64,000 bases of DNA from Lachnospiraceae bacterium (GCA_024399135.1 JAKSHY010000016.1:1-64000), one strand, 5' to 3'; positions 24,342-34,649 are shown, counted from the stretch's first letter. The notes: generated by a model not told the origin, from the letters alone. Numbers and translations are program-made.

Positions 24342-27200
24342 ATGAACATTTATTATATTATTTTTTCTATATTTGTAGTAGTTGGAACAGTAGCTCCGCT
24401 TTTAGGTTTTTTGTATTTACTTAAAAAAATACCAACAAGAATATCAGTATCATTAATGCTGGCCAATCTGGGTGCATTGACTATGAACATTGGATATGCA
24501 CTTATAGGAGTATCTTCGTCGCTGTCAGTAGCTATATATTCTCACAAAATTCAGCTGGTTGGTAATGGACTGTTTCTTATATTCTTTTCAATGTTCATAG
24601 TTAATTACCTTCATTTTAGACATGCTTACAAGTTTTCGATTGGCGTTACTTTGTTTGAAATAGCTTATATTATAATTGAATCCTTTGGACTTGATAAGGG
24701 ATTTATTATAGGAAAGTACTCATTTACTTTCATGTCTAAGTATGGAATATATATTCTTCGTTTTGAAGAGGGAGCAGTTTACAAAATAAGATATTCAGTG
24801 CTTGCGGTTATTAGTGTTTTGGTTATTGCTCAGTGTGTTATAAGACTTATCATAAATAAGAGTAAAACTGAAAGAAAGAATACACGAAGAATTTGTAACA
24901 GCATGATTGTCATAGCTGTAGCAACTGTGGCCAAAATGATGCTTTCTATAGATTTTGATTTTCTGCCGATGGCATTATCACTGGCACTTCTTTTGATTGA
25001 TTTCGGAGTTGTTCAGGGAGACTTTTTAAGAGTAACTGATATAGGAAGAGAGTGGATGTTTGATAATATGGATCAGGCGTTCATAATTGTTGATGCCATG
25101 TATGGTTATCTTGATTCTAACAGGGGAGCGATGAGAATATTCCCGGATCTTAGGAATGTTAAGCTTGAGAGAAAAATTCCGGCTGAGATTAGAGATTTAT
25201 TTAATAGACAAACAGGCTCTGAGGTTACTATAGGAAGTAAAACCTATGAGATAACAATTAGAGACATTATACAGTATGACGCTATAATGGGACATTGTTT
25301 AGTCCTTCATGATGATACAGAGCATATTAAACTGATGAATCATTTTAAAGAGCAGAAGGAGCTTGCAGACCAGGCGAAGGAACGTGCAGATGCTGCCAAT
25401 CAGGCAAAATCCAATTTCGTATCGACTATTTCACATGAGATTAGAACTCCTATGAATGCCATAGTGGGAATTACAGATATTATGCTAAGAGATAATCCAG
25501 ATGGCAAAAATTACGAGTATCTTATGAATATTAAAAGCTCCGGAGATGCTCTTTTAATGATTATTAATGACATTCTGGATTATTCGAAAATCGAAGCGGG
25601 AGCGATGCATATTGTCGAGGAAAAATATATACCTATTCAGATGCTTAATGATATGCATATGATATTCGTAACAAGAATAGGCTCTAAGCCTGTTGAATTA
25701 AAATACGATATAATGGAAGATCTTCCAGGTAAGCTTTTCGGAGATTCTGTAAGAATAAGGCAGATTATTATTAATTTCATGAATAATGCCATTAAATTCA
25801 CAGATTCTGGTTCTGTGACACTTTCGGTTAAAAGTATTAAGGAAGGACCACAGGTCATCACACTGGAATTCGCTGTTACAGATACTGGTATGGGTATCAA
25901 GGATGAGGACAAGGATAAATTGTTTAAATCCTTCAGCCAGGTTGACGAGAAGAAAAATCACTCGAAGGAAGGAACCGGACTTGGACTTACCATATGTAAA
26001 CAGCTTGCTGAACAGATGGGAGGAAGTGTTGGAGTCACAAGTGAATATGGTAAAGGAAGTACCTTCTATTTCCGTATTCCTCAAAGAATTATTGAAAGAG
26101 AGCCTGTTAGTGAGGTTGAAATTTCACTTAATGAGAATATCTCCTTCACCCTTAATGATGTTAAGCTTCTTTTGGTTGATGATAATAAGATGAATCTAAA
26201 GGTCGCAGAGGGACTTTTAGAGCCTCTTCATATGGATATTACGACAGCATTTAATGGAAAAGAAGCTCTTGAAAAGGTTAAGAGTAAAAAATATGATATC
26301 GTATTCATGGATCATATGATGCCTGTTATGGATGGCGTTGAGGCTACAACTAAAATAAGGGAGCTTACGGATGAATATTTTAAAAATCTTCCAATAGTTG
26401 CCCTGACTGCCAATGTAAGTGAAGAAGCCAGAGCAGAATTTGAAAGCTGTGGAATGAATGCATTTATATCAAAGCCTATCAAAATGGCAGAGGTTATGCG
26501 TAACCTCGAGAAACTGCTTCCGGTATCCAAGATACAGTATACTGATGAAAATAATAATAATAGTCACGGCAGAATCAAGGTTTCGGACCTCGAAATAATT
26601 AAATTTGCTAATGAATCTGAAAGTATAGAAGGAATTAACGTAAAGGCCGGAATAGAAAACTGTGGAAGCAGTGAATTGTTCCACAGCCTTATGGGTGATT
26701 TTTACAAATATATAGATACAAAGGCTAATAAAATTAATAAATGTCTTCAGGATGGCATGTTAAGAGATTATACTATAGAGGTACATGCTCTTAAGAATAC
26801 ATCGAGAATGATAGGAGCTCTTGAGCTTTCAAAGGAATTCGAAGAACTTGAAAGATTAGGAAATGAAGAGGATATTGACAGGATTAATGAATTGAATCCT
26901 AAGACAGTGGAACATTTGCTAAGCTACAAGCCAATACTTGAGCCATTCTCAAGTTCCAACAACGAAAACCAAAAAGAAGTTTCTATGGAGGAAATAATAG
27001 AGACTGTTGAGGGAATTAAGACTTCGATGGATTCGTTTGATTTAGATGGTGCTGATGCCATGCTTTCTAAACTGGAAGGGTTTAAGCTCCCAGATGAAGT
27101 TCTTGTTTTGGTTAATGAATTGTCTGCGCTGATAGCAGATGTAGCAATTGAGGATACAGTAAGTAAATGTAATGAAATTCTAGATGTACTGAATAAATAG
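24342..27200 (+). CDS. Hybrid sensor histidine kinase with receiver and HPt domain
   Basis: Membrane kinase of 952 residues. About seven membrane segments occupy residues 1-225. A PAS-like region and a coiled coil come before the HisKA box SHEIRTPMN, with the acceptor His at 365. The HATPase has NAIKF, DTGMG and GTGLGL. A receiver follows with Asp657 in FMDHMMP. The C-terminal HPt domain carries His815 in VHALKNTSRMIG. The protein so holds a full His-Asp-His relay and can hand phosphate to a separate receiver; the double receiver gene 29 bp downstream is the obvious partner. It starts in a combined promoter/terminator. It is a paralogue of the kinase at 383, which lacks the HPt. Confidence 0.92.
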   Translation: MNIYYIIFSIFVVVGTVAPLLGFLYLLKKIPTRISVSLMLANLGALTMNIGYALIGVSSSLSVAIYSHKIQLVGNGLFLIFFSMFIVNYLHFRHAYKFSIGVTLFEIAYIIIESFGLDKGFIIGKYSFTFMSKYGIYILRFEEGAVYKIRYSVLAVISVLVIAQCVIRLIINKSKTERKNTRRICNSMIVIAVATVAKMMLSIDFDFLPMALSLALLLIDFGVVQGDFLRVTDIGREWMFDNMDQAFIIVDAMYGYLDSNRGAMRIFPDLRNVKLERKIPAEIRDLFNRQTGSEVTIGSKTYEITIRDIIQYDAIMGHCLVLHDDTEHIKLMNHFKEQKELADQAKERADAANQAKSNFVSTISHEIRTPMNAIVGITDIMLRDNPDGKNYEYLMNIKSSGDALLMIINDILDYSKIEAGAMHIVEEKYIPIQMLNDMHMIFVTRIGSKPVELKYDIMEDLPGKLFGDSVRIRQIIINFMNNAIKFTDSGSVTLSVKSIKEGPQVITLEFAVTDTGMGIKDEDKDKLFKSFSQVDEKKNHSKEGTGLGLTICKQLAEQMGGSVGVTSEYGKGSTFYFRIPQRIIEREPVSEVEISLNENISFTLNDVKLLLVDDNKMNLKVAEGLLEPLHMDITTAFNGKEALEKVKSKKYDIVFMDHMMPVMDGVEATTKIRELTDEYFKNLPIVALTANVSEEARAEFESCGMNAFISKPIKMAEVMRNLEKLLPVSKIQYTDENNNNSHGRIKVSDLEIIKFANESESIEGINVKAGIENCGSSELFHSLMGDFYKYIDTKANKINKCLQDGMLRDYTIEVHALKNTSRMIGALELSKEFEELERLGNEEDIDRINELNPKTVEHLLSYKPILEPFSSSNNENQKEVSMEEIIETVEGIKTSMDSFDLDGADAMLSKLEGFKLPDEVLVLVNELSALIADVAIEDTVSKCNEILDVLNK

Positions 27201-27229
27201 ATTAATATCTTTAGACGGAGGGGAAGATA

Positions 27230-27991
27230 ATGGCTAATATATTAATGGTCCAGGAAGGCCAGACATATCTTGCAACGAATATTAAAGCACAGCTTGAAGC
27301 TTTGAATTATGAAGTGTTTACATCTGCGCTTAAGGTTCAGACGATATATGATAATCTTCATGATCCAGAGGCTATACTTTTGTATGTTTCAGAAGATTTT
27401 GAGGAGCATATTCAGGAGTTATTATATGTTAAGGATAAGGCAGTTGAAGCTGGATCTCCCATATTCTTAATGGGAGAGGAACACGATCTTGATAAGTTTT
27501 CAAAGCATATAGATTCGCTTAAGATAGCAGGAAAATTTTCTCGTCCCATAGATGTTAAAAAGGTTGCATTCGACGTTGACATGTTCGTTCAGGAGCATGG
27601 CAGGCAGAACAAGAAAAAAATTCTTGTGGTAGATGATTCGGGTGCAGTCCTTCGAAATGTCAAGGGATGGCTTGAAGACAAATATAATCTTACACTTGCT
27701 AACTCGGGGGCTACGGCGATTAAGTCACTTTCGCTAAACAGGCCTGACCTCGTTCTTCTTGATTATGAGATGCCGGTTGTTGATGGTGCTCAGGTGCTTG
27801 AAATGATTAGAACAGAGAATGATTTTCACGATATTCCTGTTATTTTCTTAACCTCTAAGGGCGACAAGGAGTCAGTTATGAAGGTCATGGCATTAAAGCC
27901 AGAGGGATACTTGTTAAAGACACTTCCACCAGCTGAGATAATTGCCCAGATAGATGAATTTTTTGAAAAACAAAGAATGAAGGAGTTTTAA
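27230..27991 (+). CDS. Double-receiver response regulator, first domain degenerate
   Basis: Cytoplasmic protein of 253 residues with two receiver-like domains and no DNA-binding output. The N-terminal half (1-115) begins like a receiver but lacks the acidic pair and the phospho-acceptor Asp. The C-terminal half (about 131-250) is intact: VVDDSG, Asp178 in LLDYEMPVVDG, LTSKG. It likely accepts phosphate from the HPt of the kinase just upstream and acts by protein contact. RBS GGAGGGG. The CaCA exchanger starts two bases after its stop. Confidence 0.85.
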   Translation: MANILMVQEGQTYLATNIKAQLEALNYEVFTSALKVQTIYDNLHDPEAILLYVSEDFEEHIQELLYVKDKAVEAGSPIFLMGEEHDLDKFSKHIDSLKIAGKFSRPIDVKKVAFDVDMFVQEHGRQNKKKILVVDDSGAVLRNVKGWLEDKYNLTLANSGATAIKSLSLNRPDLVLLDYEMPVVDGAQVLEMIRTENDFHDIPVIFLTSKGDKESVMKVMALKPEGYLLKTLPPAEIIAQIDEFFEKQRMKEF

Positions 27992-27993
27992 AA

Positions 27994-28980
27994 ATGGTTA
28001 AAGCTGTTTTACTTTTTATTGTAGGTCTACTTTTACTAATTAAAGGTGGAGACTGGTTCGTTGACGGGGCAACTGGAATCGCAAGGAAGTTTCATGTTCC
28101 TAATATTTTAATAGGTGCAACAGTTGTTGCAATAGGAACGACGCTTCCGGAGGTAATGGTATCGGCAACATCAGCTGTTCAGGGATTCGGCGATATGGCA
28201 TATGGTAATGCTATTGGGTCTATTATCTGTAATACTGCACTTGTGGCGGCACTTACAGTTGCAATTAAGCCATCTGGTGTTCCGAGGGATTCACTGATAA
28301 AACCTGTTGTTTTCTTCTTTGTTGCAGCAATTATCTATACAGGAATTGCATTTGCAATGGGAAATTTCACAAGATTTACAGGAATAATGCTTCTTGTAAT
28401 ATTTGTTGTATATATGGTTGTCTTGATTCTTCAGGCCAAAAAGGAAATGAAGGCTGCTAAAGAAGAGGAAGATGATACTAATAAACAGGAAGAAAAGCCT
28501 CTTTGGTATGATATTCTGTTTTTGGTTATAGGTGCTGCTCTTATTACTGTGGGTGCTAATCTTTTGGTTGATAATGGTACTTTCATAGCAACTGCGCTTG
28601 GAGTTCCACAGACTGTAATCGCGCTTACGTTCGTTGCTCTTGGTACTTCTCTTCCTGAACTTGTCACGGCAATTACATCCCTTGCCAAGGGCCAGGGAGA
28701 TTTGTCATTAGGTAATGTAATAGGTGCTAACCTCTTTAATTTAGTACTGGTTAGTGGAGTTTCTATATCTTTGGCTCCGTTTAAGATTCCAAGTGAAAAG
28801 ATAGCTCCATTTAGTGTTTTCGGTACTAACAATGCTGCTTTAGTAATAGATGTTCCAGTTATGCTTACTGTTATGATTCTTCTTACAATCCCTACACTTA
28901 TAGTAGGAAAGTTAAGAAGATGGCAGGGAATCGTTCTTCTATGTATTTATGCAGGATATTGTGTGTTCCAGTTCGTATAA
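27994..28980 (+). CDS. Na+/Ca2+ exchanger-family protein (CaCA, YrbG type)
   Basis: Inner-membrane cation exchanger of 328 residues with ten hydrophobic segments and two inverted alpha repeats. The repeats carry the signature GATVVAIGTTLPEVMVS...GNAIGSIICN in the first half and LTFVALGTSLPELVTA...GNVIGANLFN in the second. An acidic loop (KEEEDDTNKQEEK) joins the halves. It likely moves Ca2+ against Na+ or H+, though some relatives carry K+. It is only two bases from the response regulator stop, so it is cotranscribed with a phosphorelay, which is unusual. Confidence 0.9.
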   Translation: MVKAVLLFIVGLLLLIKGGDWFVDGATGIARKFHVPNILIGATVVAIGTTLPEVMVSATSAVQGFGDMAYGNAIGSIICNTALVAALTVAIKPSGVPRDSLIKPVVFFFVAAIIYTGIAFAMGNFTRFTGIMLLVIFVVYMVVLILQAKKEMKAAKEEEDDTNKQEEKPLWYDILFLVIGAALITVGANLLVDNGTFIATALGVPQTVIALTFVALGTSLPELVTAITSLAKGQGDLSLGNVIGANLFNLVLVSGVSISLAPFKIPSEKIAPFSVFGTNNAALVIDVPVMLTVMILLTIPTLIVGKLRRWQGIVLLCIYAGYCVFQFV

Positions 28981-29031
28981 AAATTGGTACTAATTCCTGC
29001 CTTTATTTAGATATTTCAATCATGGAAAATA

Positions 29032-29060
29032 TTGAAAAATTGCGTGAAATTGGCTAATAT
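29032..29060 (+). promoter_or_regulatory. Promoter of the CheX-like/CheY-like pair
   Basis: TTGAAA (29032-29037) and TAATAT (29055-29060) are exactly 17 bp apart, 32 bp before the start codon. It makes the pair a separate transcription unit from the kinase group. Confidence 0.7.
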
Positions 29061-29092
29061 ATAGTATATATGCGATTATTGGAGGGTTAACT

Positions 29093-29980
29093 ATGATTGC
29101 GAACATAGTAGCAAATTACCTGGTTAATAAGGGGCTTATTTCAGTTGAACAGTATTCCGCTTTGTTTGATGAGCTTTCAAAGGTCAGAGCGAAGCTTGGA
29201 CTTATAGCTGTTCATGAGGGGCTTATGACTGAATACCAGGCAGATACAGTTAATATGCTGCAGGCTACCATGGATATGAAGTTTGGTGATTTGGCCGTTG
29301 AAAAGGGCTTTCTTACACCTGATCAGGTTCAGGAAATGCTGAAGAAGCAGGGAGACCCATATCTTTCTCTTGCTCAGGCTCTTGAGAATATGGGAATCAT
29401 GAAGCTTACTGATTTAGATCATCTGATGAAGAGATATCAGGCTGAAAATGAGATGTCTACTTCAAGTATAGAAGCTTTAAAATCAGACGATATCGAGAGA
29501 ATAGTGCCTTTATTTATGCCGCATGATGCAGACGATTACAAAGATATTGTTCTCATCGCAGCTAAGACAATTATGCGATGCGTTGATAATAATATATATC
29601 CGTTGAAGGCTTACTATGCAGATGAGGTAGAAGCTTTAAATGGAGCACTTCAGTTCGTTGACGGAAATCCATGTCTTACAACATGCTTTTGTGGTGATGG
29701 TAATTCATTACTTGATATTGCGTGCGAGTTCGGAAAGGAAGATTTCCCGACAGTGAATGAGGATGCGCTGGATGCTGTAGCTGAACTTATTAACTGTATT
29801 AATGGTTTATATGCTTCTGCTAAGAGTGCTGAAAGAATCAGGATGGAACTTTTTCCACCTGAGTTTGATGATTGTATTGAGGGAATTAAGGGGCCAAGAA
29901 TGCTGGTTATGCCTATGATAGTTGGGGATAAGTCAGTTAATCTTGTATTTTTAATAGGGGAAAGAATCGAATTCATTTAG
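29093..29980 (+). CDS. CheX-like phosphatase with N-terminal helical domain
   Basis: Protein of 295 residues. The first 125 or so residues form two or three short helical repeats (LVNKGLISVEQY, HEGLMTEYQA, EKGFLTPDQVQEML) like the N-terminal docking modules of GspE/PilB-type proteins. The rest matches the CheX/CheC phosphatase fold. The active-site pattern ExxN is visible in AELINCINGLYAS (Glu231, Asn234), the pair that in CheX attacks phospho-CheY. The CheY-like gene lies 14 bp downstream, so it probably dephosphorylates that receiver. No flagellar, MCP or CheA genes are in the window. Confidence 0.78.
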   Translation: MIANIVANYLVNKGLISVEQYSALFDELSKVRAKLGLIAVHEGLMTEYQADTVNMLQATMDMKFGDLAVEKGFLTPDQVQEMLKKQGDPYLSLAQALENMGIMKLTDLDHLMKRYQAENEMSTSSIEALKSDDIERIVPLFMPHDADDYKDIVLIAAKTIMRCVDNNIYPLKAYYADEVEALNGALQFVDGNPCLTTCFCGDGNSLLDIACEFGKEDFPTVNEDALDAVAELINCINGLYASAKSAERIRMELFPPEFDDCIEGIKGPRMLVMPMIVGDKSVNLVFLIGERIEFI

Positions 29981-29994
29981 GAGGTATCAGAATA

Positions 29995-30351
29995 ATGGCG
30001 AATATTTTAATCGTAGATGATTCTAGAACATCTCGTAGAATGTTACGCGCTATATTAGAAGAAATGGGGCATGTAGTTGTAGGCGAAGGAGTAAATGGAG
30101 AGGATGGCTTTTTGAAGTTCAAGGAACTTAAGCCGGATCTTGTTACTCTCGATATTACTATGCCTAAGCTTGATGGAATTGAGGCTCTTCAGCTTATCAG
30201 GAAGAATGATCCTGAAGCTAAAGCAGTCATGATTACTGCAGCAGGTCAGAGGGATAAGATGATTGCGGCAGTCAAGTATGGGGCAGCAGAATTCATAACC
30301 AAGCCTTATGAAAAGGAAGAAGTAGAAAAAGTCCTTAAAAGAATTTTATAG
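29995..30351 (+). CDS. Stand-alone CheY-like receiver
   Basis: Single receiver domain of 118 residues. It has the acidic pair VDDS, phospho-acceptor Asp53 in VTLDITMPKLDG, Thr in MITAAG and Lys in FITKPY. Without an output domain it must act by binding a partner. GGAGG lies before the ATG and the CheX-like gene before it is cotranscribed. A terminator follows at once. It resembles the CheY-like receivers of non-canonical clostridial pathways as much as flagellar CheY. Confidence 0.9.
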   Translation: MANILIVDDSRTSRRMLRAILEEMGHVVVGEGVNGEDGFLKFKELKPDLVTLDITMPKLDGIEALQLIRKNDPEAKAVMITAAGQRDKMIAAVKYGAAEFITKPYEKEEVEKVLKRIL

Positions 30352-30366
30352 GATTATTAATAAACA

Positions 30367-30400
30367 GCAATTACCTTAGGGTAATTGCGTTTTATTGTTT
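30367..30400 (+). terminator. Terminator after the CheY-like gene
   Basis: GCAATTACC and GGTAATTGC form a 9-bp stem with a 4-nt TTAG loop, followed by GTTTTATTGTTT. Confidence 0.88.
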
Positions 30401-30418
30401 AAACAATGGGAGAGAATA

Positions 30419-32731
30419 ATGGCGGAGAGTAATTTAAAAAGGGATGTTTTGATACTAAACATGGAGCTTCAGTTAGATGAGATAGCTCAAGATATGTATC
30501 AAAAGAAAATGGGTGAGCTTGAAGACAAAGAAATGTTCTATGTAATAATGGCTTACACCAAGAGAATTATGAAGGTTTCAGATGAAAACCTTGGTAAGAA
30601 AAAGGTTTACTATATTTCAGCGGAATTTTTGATTGGTAAGCTTCTTAGTAACAATCTTATCAACCTTGGATTATATGACCAGATGAATGCAATCCTTGGA
30701 AAATATGGTAAGAATGTTTCTATGATGGAGGATTTAGAGCTTGAACCATCGCTTGGAAACGGCGGACTTGGAAGACTTGCAGCCTGCTTTTTAGATTCGA
30801 TAGCAACATTAGGACTTCCAGGAGAAGGAATAGGATTAAACTATCATTTCGGCCTGTTCAAGCAGGAATTCATAGATAAGCTTCAGACAGCGAAGAAAAA
30901 CGACTGGATTGAAGACAATAGCTGGCTTACTAAGACAGATACAACATTTGATGTGTATTTTGGTAAGAAAAAGGTTACATCAAGATTATATAACATTGAT
31001 GTAGCTGGCTATGATAATGGCGTTAATAAGTTAAGATTATTTGATATAGAGACTCTTGACGAGAACCTTGTTAAGGATGGAATAGATTTTGATAAGACTA
31101 AGATTGAGAAGAATCTTACACTGTTCTTATATCCAGATGATTCTGATGAGGCAGGAAATCTCCTTAGAATTTATCAGCAGTACTTCATGGTAAGTAATGC
31201 AGCTCAGCTCATTCTTAGCGAAATGAAGGAAAAGAAATATGATTTAAGAAAGCTGTATGAGCATGCGGTCATTCAGATTAATGATACACATCCAACAATG
31301 GTAATACCTGAGCTTATCAGAATCTTAGTAGAAGAGAAGGCATTCACTGTTGATGAAGCAATCGATGTAGTATCTAAGACTTGTGCTTATACTAACCATA
31401 CAATTTTGGCAGAAGCATTGGAAAAATGGCCTCTTTCATATCTTGAAAAGGTTGTTCCTCAGCTTGTTCCTTATATTAAGGAGTTAGACAAGAGAGTACG
31501 TGCCAAGTATAAGGATCCATCAGTACAGATTATTGATAAGGATAAGAGAGTTCATATGGCTCATATCGATATCCACTACGGATTTTCTGTAAATGGTGTA
31601 GCAGCTATTCATACAGAAATCTTAAAGGATACAGAGCTTAATAATTTCTACAAGCTTTATCCAGAGAAGTTTAATAATAAGACTAATGGAATTACATTCA
31701 GAAGATGGTTGCTTAGCTGTAACAGAGAGCTTGCATCATACATATCAAGTGTTATTGGCGATAGCTACAAGAAGGATGCAGCTAATTTAGAAAAGCTTAT
31801 GGAATACGTCAATAACGCAGATGTATTAAATAAGATAGATGAGATAAAGTCACATAGAAAGCAGGATTTGGTTGATTACGTCCAAGAAAAAGAAGGAGTT
31901 AAATTAAATCCAGATTCTATTTTTGATGTTCAAATCAAGAGACTTCACGAGTATAAGCGTCAGCAGATGAATGCTCTTTATATTATTCATAAGTATTTAG
32001 AGATTAAGAATGGAAAGAAGCCTGTAAGACCTCTTACATTCATTTTCGGAGCTAAGGCTGCACCTGCTTATATTATTGCACAGGATATTATTCATCTTAT
32101 CCTTGTAATGCAGGAGATTATTAACAAGGATCCTGATGTATCACCATATATGACAGTGCTTATGGTTGAAAACTATAATGTAAGCTATGCTGAAAAGCTG
32201 ATTCCAGCCTGTGATGTGTCAGAGCAGATATCTTTGGCATCGAAGGAAGCATCAGGTACAGGAAATATGAAGTTCATGTTGAATGGTGCTGTTACACTTG
32301 GAACCTCGGATGGTGCCAATGTTGAGATCAACGAACTTGTAGGTGATGACAATATCTATATTTTTGGAGCTAAGTCAGATGTCGTAATTGAGCATTACGC
32401 CAAGGCTGATTATGTTTCGAAGGATTTATATGATAATTCTCCAGTGATTAAGGAAGCTGTTGATTTCATTGTCAGCAAGGAAGCCCTTAAAGTCGGACAT
32501 AAGGAGAATCTTGAAAGATTATACAAAGATATAATTGGTAAAGACTGGTTCATGGCTTTACTTGATTTAGAAGATTATATTGAGACAAAAGATAAAATGT
32601 TCCAGGATTATGAGGACAGAGCTAAATGGAAGAAGATGGCCTTAGTAAATATCGCAAAGGCTGGTTTCTTCTCATCAGATAGAACAATAGCTGAGTATAA
32701 TAGGGATATATGGAAGCTTGACAGCTTTTAG
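30419..32731 (+). CDS. glgP: Glycogen/maltodextrin phosphorylase
   Basis: PLP enzyme that releases glucose 1-phosphate from alpha-1,4-glucan ends. It has 770 residues, slightly shorter than most bacterial forms. [19 protein letters not shown], the NDTHP active-site region, [14 protein letters not shown] and [20 protein letters not shown] (PLP-lysine Lys618) are all present. The frame is open from 30395; ATG 30419 with GGGAGAG upstream is the start. The GH13 gene at 37383 could supply or trim its maltodextrin substrates. Confidence 0.95.
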   Translation: MAESNLKRDVLILNMELQLDEIAQDMYQKKMGELEDKEMFYVIMAYTKRIMKVSDENLGKKKVYYISAEFLIGKLLSNNLINLGLYDQMNAILGKYGKNVSMMEDLELEPSLGNGGLGRLAACFLDSIATLGLPGEGIGLNYHFGLFKQEFIDKLQTAKKNDWIEDNSWLTKTDTTFDVYFGKKKVTSRLYNIDVAGYDNGVNKLRLFDIETLDENLVKDGIDFDKTKIEKNLTLFLYPDDSDEAGNLLRIYQQYFMVSNAAQLILSEMKEKKYDLRKLYEHAVIQINDTHPTMVIPELIRILVEEKAFTVDEAIDVVSKTCAYTNHTILAEALEKWPLSYLEKVVPQLVPYIKELDKRVRAKYKDPSVQIIDKDKRVHMAHIDIHYGFSVNGVAAIHTEILKDTELNNFYKLYPEKFNNKTNGITFRRWLLSCNRELASYISSVIGDSYKKDAANLEKLMEYVNNADVLNKIDEIKSHRKQDLVDYVQEKEGVKLNPDSIFDVQIKRLHEYKRQQMNALYIIHKYLEIKNGKKPVRPLTFIFGAKAAPAYIIAQDIIHLILVMQEIINKDPDVSPYMTVLMVENYNVSYAEKLIPACDVSEQISLASKEASGTGNMKFMLNGAVTLGTSDGANVEINELVGDDNIYIFGAKSDVVIEHYAKADYVSKDLYDNSPVIKEAVDFIVSKEALKVGHKENLERLYKDIIGKDWFMALLDLEDYIETKDKMFQDYEDRAKWKKMALVNIAKAGFFSSDRTIAEYNRDIWKLDSF

Positions 32732-32804
32732 AGTGAATCCTTATTTTATGGCTTGATCTACTGAAGGTTTTTGTTGTTTTTTGGGGCACGAACTGGGGGT
32801 TGTA

Positions 32805-33878
32805 ATGAACAAAGTAGTTCAGATTTTTTCGAAGGAAACTAAATATCAGAATGAGTCTGATAAAATCAGGCTGACGCTTAGAATGATCCTTGTTATGTCG
32901 GTATGCATCTCTATTTTTGAGCTTGCAGTTGAACTGATATTCATGGATACTGTAGGGCGTATTCCGACAGTCATTTTTCTGTCTTTGTTCGTACTGTTAC
33001 TTATTTCCTCTTATTATGCCAAGTCAAAGCCGGTAATCGTCATAACTAATGTGGTGTGGCTTTTTTGGATTGCGTCCCAGCTTAGAATATTTGGATGGGC
33101 ATCTGGTGCCTGGCAGATAGTTATATTGATGAGCATTGTACCGATTTGCTGCTATTATGCCAGAATGAGATGGAAGCTTCTGATGGTGCTTGGTCTGTAT
33201 GCCTATCTTCTTTCAGTGTATCTTTATGTTGAAAAGTTAGGAACTGCGGTTTCACCCGACCCCATTTCTTCGTTTCTTGTATTTTCGTGTACAAGCCTGT
33301 GTGTATTCTTTACGATAGTATATATAGTTTATATTTTCGTTAAAGAAGAGCGTTCTGAAGAAAGAAAGCTGGTTAAATATAATATACAGCTTGCTAATCA
33401 GGCAAGAACTGATGCTTTAACAGGTCTTTTTAACAGAAGATATGTTCTTGATGAGCTTGCAAAAATCTATGAAGAAAATGATCCATTGGGATTTTGTGTA
33501 GCAATGTGTGATGTCGATTTCTTCAAAAAGGTCAATGATAACTATGGACATGATGTGGGCGATGTAGTCCTTAAAAAGGTTGCAGAAACTATGCAGGAAA
33601 CCATTCAGGATGAGGATATTTCGGCCAGATGGGGTGGAGAAGAATTTTTGCTTGTATTCCCTAAATCTAATGGCGATCAGGCAATGAATAAACTTCATGA
33701 AATTCAGCGAAAAATAAGAGCTTTAGAGTTTAATATATTAGATAGAAGCTTTAAGATTACGATGACTATGGGTCTTGCTGAGTATGATTTCGAATCGGAT
33801 GTCGATACTATAATTAAAGCAGCTGATGAGAAAATGTATAGTGGTAAGGAAAATGGTCGAGATCAGATAGTTTTTTAA
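32805..33878 (+). CDS. Membrane diguanylate cyclase (GGDEF)
   Basis: Protein of 357 residues with about six membrane segments in residues 20-185, then a GGDEF domain. The active motif is GGEEF (277-281) in ARWGGEEFLLVF, and DVDFFKKVNDNYGHDVGD is the normal substrate site, so it should make cyclic-di-GMP. The inhibitory RxxD site is missing (QDED stands in its place), which predicts no product feedback at that site. TTG 32781 is in frame but ATG 32805 after GGGGG is better. No EAL gene lies in the window. Confidence 0.9.
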   Translation: MNKVVQIFSKETKYQNESDKIRLTLRMILVMSVCISIFELAVELIFMDTVGRIPTVIFLSLFVLLLISSYYAKSKPVIVITNVVWLFWIASQLRIFGWASGAWQIVILMSIVPICCYYARMRWKLLMVLGLYAYLLSVYLYVEKLGTAVSPDPISSFLVFSCTSLCVFFTIVYIVYIFVKEERSEERKLVKYNIQLANQARTDALTGLFNRRYVLDELAKIYEENDPLGFCVAMCDVDFFKKVNDNYGHDVGDVVLKKVAETMQETIQDEDISARWGGEEFLLVFPKSNGDQAMNKLHEIQRKIRALEFNILDRSFKITMTMGLAEYDFESDVDTIIKAADEKMYSGKENGRDQIVF

Positions 33879-33887
33879 ACTTTTAAC

Positions 33888-34649
33888 ATGAAGAATTACT
33901 GGAAAGAATTAAACGAAAGACTAACAAAAGAAGAATTAAATAAACGACCTTCGTTATTTCGAATAGTATATTTATTGGTACCAGTACTGATATACTATAT
34001 TGTTGCAGATGTAACGGAGGTTATTTTATGGTTTCTAATCAATTTCCTCTATAGAGGGGCAACTGATGAAACGATAGTAAGAGTATCTGCGTATTCGTAT
34101 ACAATTAAAGGATTGATATATAGCGTTGGAATCGTTGTAAGCATCATTTTTTTGAAGAGAATGGTTCTAAACGAAATAGAATACCAGGATGAAGCTAAGG
34201 AGGCTAAAAAGCTTAATTTTGTTAAAATTTTGGCTATAGTAGTTCTCTCGGCATTGACTTCGTATGCCCTTAATGTTGCGTTTAATTACACAGGCTTCAC
34301 TGGAAGCTCTAGTTCATTCCAAAGTGTTCATGATGCCCAGTTCTCACTTGATTTGGTATCGAGCTTTGTGCTATACGGACTACTGTCACCTGTGATGGAG
34401 GAGATAATATTTAGGGGTATTCTTTATAATCGAATGAAAAGAGTGTTTCCTATTGCAGTTTCTATAATAGTGTCATCATTCCTTTTCGGGGTGTATCATG
34501 CTAACCTTGTGCAGGGCGTGTATGGAACGATTATGGGATTGATTATAGTTATGGTATATGAACGTATGAATTCATTCATATCGGCTGTTATTTTTCATTC
34601 TGTTGCTAATATAACAGTTCTTGTGCTAAACTATACCATATGGAAATAA
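33888..34649 (+). CDS. CPBP-family intramembrane metalloprotease
   Basis: Membrane protein of 253 residues with about seven or eight helices, the last hundred residues forming the CPBP (CAAX/Abi-like) domain. The catalytic EExxxR is EEIIFRG (Glu171, Glu172, Arg176). FLFGVYHANLV and FHSVANITV carry the two further His/Asn sites. Bacterial members process membrane peptides or take part in bacteriocin immunity. There is no RBS; the gene starts ten bases after the GGDEF stop and its 3' end overlaps the helicase start by ten. Confidence 0.88.
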   Translation: MKNYWKELNERLTKEELNKRPSLFRIVYLLVPVLIYYIVADVTEVILWFLINFLYRGATDETIVRVSAYSYTIKGLIYSVGIVVSIIFLKRMVLNEIEYQDEAKEAKKLNFVKILAIVVLSALTSYALNVAFNYTGFTGSSSSFQSVHDAQFSLDLVSSFVLYGLLSPVMEEIIFRGILYNRMKRVFPIAVSIIVSSFLFGVYHANLVQGVYGTIMGLIIVMVYERMNSFISAVIFHSVANITVLVLNYTIWK

